DNA of 30,261 bases from an uncultured Alphaproteobacteria bacterium (GTDB lineage: Bacteria > Pseudomonadota > Alphaproteobacteria > RF32 > CAG-239): the NCBI GenBank assembly GCA_910585375.1, contig CAJUCZ010000021.1, positions 1-30,261 of the forward strand, in the 5' to 3' direction. The first letter of the stretch is position 1, and every line of letters starts with the position of its first letter. This document shows, piece after piece, positions 23,172 through 29,821 of the stretch. The position numbers were made by a program, and so were the translations under genes. The notes beneath the pieces are model-generated. The model was given only the letters and a program-made list of their open reading frames with translations, had not been told where the DNA came from and did no database searches.

Positions 23172-23268
23172 CTTAACCATTCAGAAATATCCCCACGCGC
23201 AATGGTTCGGCTTGCAAAATACCGCAGAAAGCATAGGATAAAGCAAATTGCTGCAGCTAAGGACTCTG

Positions 23269-24273
23269 ATGAAAATACCATACCGTACTCTCATTGCCAA
23301 ACTCGGCCTCTCACTGGTCGTTATCTCCATTCTGGCCACAACCGTCCGCTATTACGCAATGGAAAGCTTCCGCGGCAGCAGTCGGAGTCTGCTCGCACCG
23401 GCCGGACAAATGCTGGAACCAAACAAGCAAAAATTTATTTTCTCGGCTGTCAGCGACACCGGTGCCCGCAACGCACCGCTGGAACGGATATTAAAACAAA
23501 TCCGCCGTTCAAAATCCGAATTTGTCCTTTATCTCGGGGATCTGGTGCGCTATCGCAATGAAAGCCACTTCCGCTGGATTACTTCCGAACTTTCCGAAAA
23601 ACTGAAAAGGCTTCATTTTTACGCTGTCCCCGGCAATCATGAAATTCTTAAAGAACACGGTAAGGCCGACCGTTCTTTATATACCGGAATATTTGGCTCC
23701 AACTACTATTGGTTTGGATATGGCAATACATTGTTTATCGGTTTGGACAGCGCCGAAAGCACAATTGACGATAAGCAGTTTGAATGGCTGCGGAGCACGT
23801 TAAAACACATACGCCCGCTTTATAAACATTGTATTGTTTATATGCATGTCCCGCCGGTCAATCCGGCCGCCCCCGGCGTTAAGGTTCTGGACGCCTATTC
23901 CCGTGACCGTCTGGCCGAACTCCTGCCGCAGGGAAAAGTCAGCCTTTTGCTGGCCGGACACGTGCATAACTTTCAACAAACAGAATTTGCCGGCATCCCG
24001 CTTTATACCCTGCCTTCTTCCGGCCAACCGATTCGTTCCGATATAAAAAAATTCGGATATATTGATATTAAAATCACCGCCGATAAAATAGAAAAAGTCA
24101 AACCCCGCTATATTCACGGCAATAACGAAGTTGAATTTTTGGAAAACTTTGCCAGCGGCGCCTTAGTCAAAAAAAGCATCCACACTTTTTCCGTCTGGAT
24201 GCTCGGTACAGGTTTGTTGCTGCTCCTGATTGCCGCAATAATGAAACTGGCTGAACGGGGCCGCAAACATTAA
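23269..24273 (+). CDS. Membrane-anchored metallophosphoesterase
   Basis: The 334-residue protein has an N-terminal signal anchor (residues 8-25) and a C-terminal membrane helix (MLGTGLLLLLIAAIM). Between them is a calcineurin-like phosphoesterase domain facing the periplasm: LGDLVRY (Asp91), GNHE (Asn123, His124), MHVPP (His193) and GHVHNF (His231, His233). The first motif, normally DxH, reads SDTG (Asp63, Gly65), so one metal ligand is missing. AAGGAC lies six bases ahead of the ATG. It follows the ATPase by about 100 bases and may have a separate promoter. Substrate unknown. Its end overlaps the convergent SUKH-like gene by four bases. Confidence 0.85.
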   Translation: MKIPYRTLIAKLGLSLVVISILATTVRYYAMESFRGSSRSLLAPAGQMLEPNKQKFIFSAVSDTGARNAPLERILKQIRRSKSEFVLYLGDLVRYRNESHFRWITSELSEKLKRLHFYAVPGNHEILKEHGKADRSLYTGIFGSNYYWFGYGNTLFIGLDSAESTIDDKQFEWLRSTLKHIRPLYKHCIVYMHVPPVNPAAPGVKVLDAYSRDRLAELLPQGKVSLLLAGHVHNFQQTEFAGIPLYTLPSSGQPIRSDIKKFGYIDIKITADKIEKVKPRYIHGNNEVEFLENFASGALVKKSIHTFSVWMLGTGLLLLLIAAIMKLAERGRKH

Positions 24274-24674
24274 AGCGGCAACAAAGCGGCAGCGGCATCT
24301 TCCCAGTTTTGATAAGAAGCACTGATTTCCATTCCGTCTTTGTCCCGCAGCTGGTATTCCCGATTCTCGGAATCATATACCAAAAAGTCAAAATCATTAT
24401 ACCCGAGAATAATGCCGTCGCTGCCACCCATGCCCGCACGCAGGTTTTCAGAAAGAATATCAGAAAAAGGGCCGTCCGGATTCATGGCAAAAATTTCACA
24501 GCAGCAGCCGCGAACGCCGTTACATTCTTTCAAAAAATCTGCAAATTCCAACGGCAGTTCCGGCAGCTTTTTTTTCTTCATCTCAATTTTATAAATCAAA
24601 AACTTGCGGGCATCAACACCTTCGCCGCACCACAATTCATCACTCTCCTCAATAATTTTCACCAGCTCTGACAT
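24270..24674 (-). CDS. SUKH/SMI1-KNR4 superfamily protein (YrhA-like), possible immunity protein
   Basis: The 134-residue acidic protein shows the SUKH pattern: LPELPLEFADFLKECNGV near residues 37-54, then NPDGPFSDILSENL, LGYNDFDFLVYDSENREYQL (about residues 90-109) and a final helix SYQNWEDAAAALL. This is closest to the YrhA-like branch. SUKH proteins are common immunity proteins for nuclease and other polymorphic toxins, though some are housekeeping. Only four bases separate it from the upstream 477-aa gene, with its ribosome site inside that gene's end, so the two are cotranscribed and probably coupled. Function as antitoxin is inference from this pairing. Confidence 0.75.
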   Translation of the reverse strand: MSELVKIIEESDELWCGEGVDARKFLIYKIEMKKKKLPELPLEFADFLKECNGVRGCCCEIFAMNPDGPFSDILSENLRAGMGGSDGIILGYNDFDFLVYDSENREYQLRDKDGMEISASYQNWEDAAAALLPL

Positions 24675-24678
24675 TTTT

Positions 24679-26112
24679 TTAATACCTCTGCCTTTCTCTT
24701 TTTACAAAATTACCCTGATTTTTCATTTGTCCGATTTTATTCTCATAATCCAGTGCATCTTTTTCCGTCAGGCTGAAACTCATGCCGCTGCTCAAACCAC
24801 CCACACAGCAAACATTTTTCTTAAAACGCAAACGCCTGACCGTTTCTTCCCGCATAACCGCTTCTTTAATCTGCCGAGGTTTCCATTCTTCCGAGGCATT
24901 GCGCCTTTCGGCATTTTTACGGCGGCGGTAGGCCTTGCCGAGCGGTTCGTCCATCCGATGCAGCAAATCATGGATTCGCGGAATTCTCCGCGGCACCGCA
25001 TTTTCAATCCCCTGTACATCGTCTCTGGTCCAGGATAAAATTTTTTGACGCGATTTCTTGTCATCCACACGGTCAAAAATCGTCACAAAATTGTCAATTG
25101 CATTGGCTGCTGCATAATCCGCGGCATCTTTAATATTTTCCTTATGATGAATACTCGCCTCAATCCAGCCGCCGTCAGCTGATTTAATAAGCGGCGGGAA
25201 CTGGCTTTTCTCGCGCATAAATCTGACAACGTTTTCAAATTCAGCATCATCAACACCCATTTTGCCGAGCAATGACTTCAAATCTTTTTCATGATTATTC
25301 ACCAAAATTTCACAAAAAACATTTTTGGCGCCGTTAAAAACATGAGCCTTTCGCTTAAACTGGTTACCGCGGCTAAAATCGTCAAATACAATTTGCTCAA
25401 TGTCAGAAACCGGCATTTTCACTGCCAGCTCCGGCGGAACGTTCATCTTCACAAAAGCCTTCTTCATCGCCTTGTCAAAATTTTTAAAAGCCGGCTGTTG
25501 CTTCATAGTCTGCCAGACGGAAGAATTTTCCAGATCATAATCGTCAAGGCGGTACTGTCGGCTGACATCGCGCGTATTCAAATATTCGGCATAAACCTCG
25601 GAAATCCGGCTGCCGTTCTGCCGCTCGACAAATCCGTTAAAAGCCAGACGCATTGTCCTGCGGGCTTCCGGCGACGGCGGCACAATCGTTTTTTCTTCCC
25701 GTTCAATCATGCCCGACATTGCCTTGTCCAAAGCCTTGCGGGCATCTGCCGGACTTTTGATCCGAAAAATCATCTGCTTCAAATCAGCCGTCAGATTGTC
25801 ATGCAGGCAAAAACCGTTAAGTTCGTCTTGCAAGGCATGATAAAAATCTTTCTGCTCCCATCCGGCCTTATAATCTCCGTTCAACAAAGCAAAAATATCC
25901 TGCGGCGAAGCCACGTCTTCAGGCACTTCTTCCATTGCCTGAACCACAGTAATCAAAATATCAAGTTCGTTATAAATTTTTGCTTCATCCCGCAGCAGTT
26001 TTTCATGGGGAGAAACGTCAGATACGGCCTGCTTATGACCCAAAGGCGCCTTTCCGGTACGGGGCATTGTCTTACCGGGCAGAGGAGTCATATTCTGTTT
26101 AAGTAATTTCAT
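24679..26112 (-). CDS. 477-aa protein of unknown function, partner of the SUKH protein
   Basis: Not recognised. The protein has no signal peptide or membrane helix and is rich in charged residues. Residues about 1-45 look disordered (Pro, Lys, Thr-rich), the middle is mostly helical, and the C-terminal 100 residues are strongly basic (RRRKNAERRNASEEW, MREETVRRLRFKK). A segment near residue 335, GGWIEASIHHKENIKDAADY, and a later RIHDLLHRM contain His residues that could belong to an HNH-like nuclease, but the match is weak. A CC pair (KNVCCVGG) lies near the end. AGGAA precedes the ATG by six bases and a promoter is visible upstream. Its link to a SUKH gene suggests a toxin; nothing else proves it. 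Confidence 0.75.
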   Translation of the reverse strand: MKLLKQNMTPLPGKTMPRTGKAPLGHKQAVSDVSPHEKLLRDEAKIYNELDILITVVQAMEEVPEDVASPQDIFALLNGDYKAGWEQKDFYHALQDELNGFCLHDNLTADLKQMIFRIKSPADARKALDKAMSGMIEREEKTIVPPSPEARRTMRLAFNGFVERQNGSRISEVYAEYLNTRDVSRQYRLDDYDLENSSVWQTMKQQPAFKNFDKAMKKAFVKMNVPPELAVKMPVSDIEQIVFDDFSRGNQFKRKAHVFNGAKNVFCEILVNNHEKDLKSLLGKMGVDDAEFENVVRFMREKSQFPPLIKSADGGWIEASIHHKENIKDAADYAAANAIDNFVTIFDRVDDKKSRQKILSWTRDDVQGIENAVPRRIPRIHDLLHRMDEPLGKAYRRRKNAERRNASEEWKPRQIKEAVMREETVRRLRFKKNVCCVGGLSSGMSFSLTEKDALDYENKIGQMKNQGNFVKRERQRY

Positions 26113-26139
26113 TTCTTGTTCCTCTTTGCCTTTTTGTCC

Positions 26140-26168
26140 ATATTAACACAAAAAAAGCGTTTATACAA
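26140..26168 (-). promoter_or_regulatory. Promoter for the unknown-SUKH pair
   Basis: On the minus strand TTGTAT (plus 26163-26168), a 17-base spacer, and TAATAT (plus 26140-26145), about 20 to 30 bases before the ATG at 26112. Confidence 0.55.
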
Positions 26169-26461
26169 CAAGAATAGAATAAATTAATTAAAAAATCATT
26201 ATTGACAAAAAAGCGGATACTGACAAAACCGCATTTTTTCCGTTTTGTCATCCGAACTGCTCTATGCAATAAAAACAAAGGCTTGCAATCAAAATTGCAA
26301 GCCTTATCCAAATTGGCTCTCCCTCATGGATTGTGCACGCGCTCCGCACTACGCATCCCTCATACTTCGGGACCGCCTCCCTCCGCTCGGCGTCGAACTG
26401 CGCCGCCCCGTTCCCGGCTTGTTACCCAAACCACAATCGAGCTTCTCATATCAAAAGAAAA
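26169..26461. other. Gene-free interval with hairpins and a GC-rich block
   Basis: Between the prophage end and the unknown-SUKH pair. It holds a 9-bp hairpin (TGACAAAAC at 26221-26229 with GTTTTGTCA at 26242-26250), a perfect 12-bp hairpin (26278-26289 with 26294-26305, loop CAAA), and a GC-rich block at about 26310-26440 unlike the AT-rich surroundings. Open frames through the block (26202-26516, 26245-26484) look non-coding. Nothing tRNA-like could be folded there. Confidence 0.5.
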
Positions 26462-26505
26462 AGCCATTAAAAAGACCCGCTTAAAAGCGGGTCTTTTTAA
26501 TGGCT
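26462..26505. terminator. Long perfect hairpin terminator at the prophage end
   Basis: A 21-bp perfect stem (26462-26482 with 26485-26505) with a two-base loop. AAAAAG and CTTTTT runs inside the stem let it work on both strands; on the minus strand it closes the prophage late transcript. Confidence 0.85.
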
Positions 26506-26593
26506 CCCCATTTTAGACAATATACGAACTTATCAATCCGAATTAATAGTGCTAAAAGACCAAATTAATATATTTAAAGAAGCTGCTTAAAAA

Positions 26594-26812
26594 TTACCTT
26601 GCCCGTTCACTCAGTTTAATATTAAACATCAACGCATTTTTCTCCTTTTCTCCGCCACGAATAAATCGATATCCCGGAAAATCCTCTTTCAGACTGGCAT
26701 AAAAATCTTTCTTCTCCGTTTTGGGAGCAAAACCATACATGGGACACTTCCCTAATTTCACAGCCCCAACATAATTTCCAACTTCTACAATCTTAATTTC
26801 TTTTATTTGCAT
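26594..26812 (-). CDS. Small phage protein of unknown function
   Basis: A 72-residue cytoplasmic-looking protein, last gene of the prophage block. AGGAA lies about eight bases ahead of the ATG and the start overlaps the end of the o-spanin gene by 10 bases. The sequence (VGAVKLGKCPMYGFAPKTEK, DFPGYRFIRGG) suggests a small alpha/beta fold. Not recognised. Confidence 0.65.
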   Translation of the reverse strand: MQIKEIKIVEVGNYVGAVKLGKCPMYGFAPKTEKKDFYASLKEDFPGYRFIRGGEKEKNALMFNIKLSERAR

Positions 26813-27030
26813 AATTCAAGTTCCTGTCTTAATTTATCGATTCGCCCTAGCCATTCCCAAAAAGACTCATAGCCCTTATATGATATATTTTCAAGCTCTC
26901 TGCCGACCTTTTCCCCCGCAATCGGATAAGCCGGGCAATAATCATAATTTGCCGTTGTGCATGAGTTTAAGCAACTCAGAACGGCCAGCATTAGGACGAG
27001 CCAAAATATTAGCTTTTTTCTTTTCCACAT
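26803..27030 (-). CDS. Rz1-like outer spanin lipoprotein
   Basis: Spanin subunit that joins inner and outer membranes in the last lysis step. The 75-residue product has a basic start, a hydrophobic stretch and a lipobox; either VLSC (Cys20) or LNSC (Cys24) can be the lipidated site. The short mature part (YCPAYPIAGEKVGRELE, FWEWLGRIDKLRQELELC) ends in a helix. It begins inside the inner-spanin gene in another frame (overlap 26942-27030), the classic Rz/Rz1 arrangement. GAGG precedes the ATG. Confidence 0.8.
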   Translation of the reverse strand: MWKRKKLIFWLVLMLAVLSCLNSCTTANYDYCPAYPIAGEKVGRELENISYKGYESFWEWLGRIDKLRQELELCK

Positions 27031-27139
27031 ATCTAATTACCTCAACCTGTTCTTTAACAATCTTGACCTCGGCATGGCTACGGCCAAGAAAATAAAAGGC
27101 CAGACACAGTCCGGCCGCCATAATCCAATACATTTTCAT
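26942..27139 (-). CDS. Rz-like inner spanin
   Basis: A 65-residue protein with an N-terminal membrane segment (WIMAAGLCLAFYFLG). A charged helical region follows (EVKIVKEQVEVIRYVEKKK) and a C-terminal RPNAGRSELLKLMHNGKL, a pattern I know from phage i-spanin-like proteins. Its start ATG overlaps the stop of the upstream 44-aa gene (ATGA). Together with the overlapping lipoprotein gene it would fuse the membranes after the endolysin has cut the wall. It is shorter than lambda Rz. Confidence 0.75.
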   Translation of the reverse strand: MKMYWIMAAGLCLAFYFLGRSHAEVKIVKEQVEVIRYVEKKKANILARPNAGRSELLKLMHNGKL

Positions 27140-27270
27140 ATCAGTCCCAAAAGTAACATAAAAGCCCGTGCGACATTTTCCGCATATTCCGGCTTAAAAA
27201 AAGAAACGACTGCCAAAACAACAGCCGCCGCCACAATCATCTTCAATTTATACTTCAAAATTTTTTTCAT
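27136..27270 (-). CDS. Tiny membrane protein in the lysis cassette
   Basis: A 44-residue protein: basic N-terminus (MKKILKYKLK), one hydrophobic stretch (MIVAAAVVLAVVSFF), then a second hydrophobic end (VARAFMLLLGLI). GGGG lies just ahead of the ATG at 27270; the frame upstream to 27354 has no better start. Position between the endolysin and the spanins makes a holin or holin partner possible, but its size and sequence do not decide it. Confidence 0.6.
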   Translation of the reverse strand: MKKILKYKLKMIVAAAVVLAVVSFFKPEYAENVARAFMLLLGLI

Positions 27271-27370
27271 AGTCCCCACCCGTTTGAAAATACAACCAAA
27301 CCAAAAATAAAGCCATGCACAAACTTTGACGGATTTTTCGGGGCATCCCACCATAAACTATAAATCAAAA

Positions 27371-27841
27371 TCATTTTACAAATCTCCCTGTTTCAATACA
27401 TTTCGCAATTCTTTCGGCTCTGGCCGGCGTCTGTGTTGCATAAAGCGACGCCAGACATTCTTCTTTTGCCTGCCGATAATTTCCGACGCCAAGAAAACTA
27501 AGCATTTTCTTGAATTTCATTAACCTTTTTATCCCCATCTGAAAAACCATGTCCAAGAGTGCATATTTTCGCTCATCATCCAATTGTTTCCAAAAGGGAA
27601 TATTCTGCGCACATTCTTTTTTTACGCGTTGAATATCATTTCTGAGCAAGAAAAAGGCGGCATTTTTTGTTATTCCGTGCCGCCAATCTCCACAAACTTT
27701 CTGTTCTTCCGCCGTCAACTGATTCGTTTCAAGATTACGTCCCACGCCTATTGTTAAAAAACCGGCTGAACAATGGTAAGGTTCAAGCCGGCAGCCCTCA
27801 TGAAGGACAAGACGCTGTACAATTTCGTTATCATCAAGCAT
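27371..27841 (-). CDS. Phage endolysin, GH24 lysozyme
   Basis: Cuts the glycan strands of peptidoglycan at lysis. The 156-residue protein from the ATG at 27841 has the T4-lysozyme family motif E-8x-(D/C)-5x-T as Glu15, Cys24 and Thr30 (HEGCRLEPYHCSAGFLTIG), so the second position is Cys as in several phage relatives. Further blocks are GVGRNLE, LLRNDIQRVKKEC and LLDMVFQMGIKRLMKFKKML. There is no signal peptide or SAR-like N-terminal helix, so a true holin should be needed. The start overlaps the end of the upstream gene by eight bases. Confidence 0.92.
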   Translation of the reverse strand: MLDDNEIVQRLVLHEGCRLEPYHCSAGFLTIGVGRNLETNQLTAEEQKVCGDWRHGITKNAAFFLLRNDIQRVKKECAQNIPFWKQLDDERKYALLDMVFQMGIKRLMKFKKMLSFLGVGNYRQAKEECLASLYATQTPARAERIAKCIETGRFVK

Positions 27842-28082
27842 TTTTCTTTCTTCCTTTCTTTTCTCCAAAAATCAAATCAAGTTTAACCTCAATTTTTGTC
27901 AGAATTTTATTTTGCTCGTTAATTGAGTTCGTCAGCCCCTCCAAACGTGCATCCTGCTTGTCAAAAGTTTGCTCAATTTGTTGAACCCTTGTTTCAATAT
28001 TTCCCTGCCATCTGCCAATTCTGATAAAATTAACCACAACGCCACAGATTGCAGCCAGCCCTGACGCTAATCCCCAGTCCAT
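27834..28082 (-). CDS. Holin-like or XhlA-like membrane coiled-coil protein
   Basis: An 82-residue protein with one membrane helix (LASGLAAICGVVVNFI) and a long coiled coil (IETRVQQIEQTFDKQDARL, EQNKILTKIEVKL), ending basic. The frame is open up to 28151, but that would translate the terminator hairpin at 28101-28123; the ATG at 28082, with GGAG ten bases ahead and downstream of the hairpin, is the sound start. Being directly upstream of the endolysin it may be the holin or an XhlA-like accessory. Not proven. Confidence 0.68.
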   Translation of the reverse strand: MDWGLASGLAAICGVVVNFIRIGRWQGNIETRVQQIEQTFDKQDARLEGLTNSINEQNKILTKIEVKLDLIFGEKKGRKKNA

Positions 28083-28100
28083 TATTTTTTTTCTCCAATA

Positions 28101-28123
28101 AAAAAGGGAGCCTGTCAGCTCCC
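28101..28123 (-). terminator. Intrinsic terminator inside the prophage block
   Basis: GGGAGC at 28106-28111 pairs with GCTCCC at 28118-28123; on the minus strand a T run follows (A run 28101-28105 on the plus strand). It separates the structural-type genes from the lysis genes. Confidence 0.8.
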
Positions 28124-28131
28124 TCACTGTT

Positions 28132-28329
28132 TTAGTTAGTTCTTCGATCATAATAATTCGCCTCGGCCAGATTTTTCTCGACCTTACTCATATCCTTCAG
28201 CATATCTGACATTTTCATCATATCTGCCGGACTGAATTTCTGTTCGCCCATTTTACGCATTTCTTCAAGCATCATTTTGACGCCGGTATGCATATCCGAG
28301 CGGAGCTTCTCAATTTCTTCTTTTGACAT
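28132..28329 (-). CDS. Small phage protein, Met-rich helix
   Basis: A 65-residue, mostly helical, Met- and Lys-rich protein (MHTGVKMMLEEMRKMGEQK, MMKMSDMLKDMSKVEKNLAE). GGGGAG lies eight bases ahead of the ATG; one base separates it from the upstream gene's stop. A terminator hairpin follows immediately. Not recognised. Confidence 0.68.
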   Translation of the reverse strand: MSKEEIEKLRSDMHTGVKMMLEEMRKMGEQKFSPADMMKMSDMLKDMSKVEKNLAEANYYDRRTN

Positions 28330-28330
28330 A

Positions 28331-28651
28331 TCAATTCTCCCCGTATTTTTTCATAAATTCCATTAACTGCGCCGGTGTATCAGATTTAATTTTAATTTCA
28401 CCCAATGGGGTTTTGAATGTCTGATCCGGCAGACTGGCCGAATATTTGTTTATAAGCTTTTCCAGCACATCAATATTAATGTTTCCGCTTCCGTCATCCA
28501 AAGCGCTGAAAACTTTAGGGCCTTGCACTCCCAGCTTATATTCGGCAAAAATATGCATTCCGGCATTTCCCAAATTCGGAGGCATTTTAGAAAACTCTTC
28601 CGCCAAATATTCACTTGCCGCCTTTACTGCATTTTCCAAACTTATTTTCAT
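28331..28651 (-). CDS. Phage protein of unknown function
   Basis: A 106-residue soluble protein. An N-terminal helix (LENAVKAASEYLAEEFSKM) and a C-terminal helix (PAQLMEFMKKYG) frame a middle with DDGSGNINIDVLEKLINKY. GG-rich sequence (AAGGGATG) precedes the ATG. It follows the 230-aa gene across a terminator-like hairpin. Not recognised. Confidence 0.68.
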   Translation of the reverse strand: MKISLENAVKAASEYLAEEFSKMPPNLGNAGMHIFAEYKLGVQGPKVFSALDDGSGNINIDVLEKLINKYSASLPDQTFKTPLGEIKIKSDTPAQLMEFMKKYGEN

Positions 28652-28664
28652 TTTATCATCCCTT

Positions 28665-28700
28665 CAAAAAACAGGGGAGCGGAGCAAAACCCCGCTCCTG
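28665..28700 (-). terminator. Hairpin terminator after the 230-aa phage gene
   Basis: CAGG..AGCGG at 28672-28682 pairs with CCGCTCCTG at 28692-28700, with two bulged G; on the minus strand six T follow. Confidence 0.68.
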
Positions 28701-28707
28701 ATTATTA

Positions 28708-29400
28708 TTATTTGGCTGCTGCCTTATTGGCAATAATAACACCTTGTGCACCTGCGGCCTCGGTTGTAATTGTCTGCGGCTCAATAGCTACAGGAACACA
28801 ACCAGACAACGGCTGCGGGCAAATAGCACTCAGCGGAATAACCTCTTTAGTGATTGCATCCAAACGACCGTTAATGCTTGCAAACTCTTTATTTGCAATA
28901 ATAAACTGGAAGTCTGTTGCCTGTTTGTTGAGGGCAACCTCTTTATCCAAGCGGCAGATTTCAGCCTGCTGACGTTCGCGGCTGTCAACCAGTTCCCTGA
29001 AAATAGTTTCAAAGCGACCGTTAACACGCTCTTTCTCAGTAGCAAGGCGGGTGGTATAATCTTCAAACAGCTTCAAGTCGCTCATGTCTGAATATTCTTT
29101 GGCCTGTAATCTGGCAATTTCCAAATTTTGGCCAAGCTCAAAACGATTAACCAAAGTATTGTCTGAACACGGCTGAGCAACAAAAACATTCTCGTTAAAG
29201 CCGCGATAACCCCAACCGTTACCACAATGTCCGTGATTACCGCATCCGGCTTCTTCACGAATAATCTGGCGTACCTTCTCTTCACTGGTCTTCGACCCCA
29301 AAGCAGTTGCGCCCATAGCCGTACCGGCAGCGCCCAAACCTGTATTTAACAGTTTCCAAGCCGCAGAACCGATGCTGGCTCCATTAACTTCAAGACTCAT
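28708..29400 (-). CDS. Phage protein with coiled coil, possibly structural
   Basis: A 230-residue protein: Gly/Ala-rich N-terminus (GLGAAGTAMGATALG), a Cys/His/Gly-rich patch (EEAGCGNHGHCGNGWGY, residues about 50-66), and a long helical part (LGQNLEIARLQAKEYSDM, LATEKERVNGRFETIF). The tail has two Cys (ICPQPLSGC) and Ala. GGAGA lies seven bases ahead of the ATG. The location between tail-type and lysis genes fits a virion or tail-associated protein. Not recognised; the Cys/His patch could bind a metal. Confidence 0.72.
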   Translation of the reverse strand: MSLEVNGASIGSAAWKLLNTGLGAAGTAMGATALGSKTSEEKVRQIIREEAGCGNHGHCGNGWGYRGFNENVFVAQPCSDNTLVNRFELGQNLEIARLQAKEYSDMSDLKLFEDYTTRLATEKERVNGRFETIFRELVDSRERQQAEICRLDKEVALNKQATDFQFIIANKEFASINGRLDAITKEVIPLSAICPQPLSGCVPVAIEPQTITTEAAGAQGVIIANKAAAK

Positions 29401-29491
29401 ATTGATTCTCCTTAAACATCACAAGCGGAATTGCTTGTATTTCAAGGATATCCGGAGCGTTAATGATAAAAAATGCCGCAATACTGACAAT

Positions 29492-29758
29492 TTATGATAT
29501 TTGGAAAGGGCTTAAAAACTCGGCTATTGCAGTGTCCACTGTCTTTTCTATGGCCGTTTTATGATGACGATACATCGACCGCTCTTCCATAAATAAAGCC
29601 GGATAAATCTGCTTAAACGGCAGATTTTCAGCATATCGCTTTTCCATAATAAAAAACTCCGCCGGGGTCAGTCCAACCCTGCGGAGCTTCTGTCTTAATA
29701 ATTCTTTATCTGTCTGCCCCAAACGCCGCAGACGTTCTTTTACCTTATCAGACATCAT
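29492..29758 (-). CDS. Small basic phage protein, HTH-like
   Basis: An 88-residue protein from the ATG at 29758 (AGGAAG close upstream; an earlier TTG at 29782 overlaps this site). It is rich in Arg, Lys and helix formers. The segment LTPAEFFIMEKRYAENLPFK and the following MEERSMYRHHKTAIEKTVD resemble the region-4-like helix-turn-helix of sigma factors or phage late regulators. Specific function unknown. Confidence 0.65.
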   Translation of the reverse strand: MMSDKVKERLRRLGQTDKELLRQKLRRVGLTPAEFFIMEKRYAENLPFKQIYPALFMEERSMYRHHKTAIEKTVDTAIAEFLSPFQIS

Positions 29759-29821
29759 CAAACTTCCTAAAGTTATTGCCAATAGTCCGTAGTCCGATAG
29801 TCCGTTGCTAATGGTAATATA

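Noticed and set aside
26310..26440. tRNA gene in the GC-rich block
   Set aside because: A TTCGA occurs on the minus strand, but no acceptor, D and anticodon arms fit around it.
26202..26516. 104-codon plus-strand frame
   Set aside because: It crosses hairpins, the GC-rich block and a terminator; no ribosome site and no protein-like pattern.
29783..29821. Short tandem AGTCCG repeats
   Set aside because: Only three imperfect copies in a short intergenic gap; too little to call an iteron or operator.
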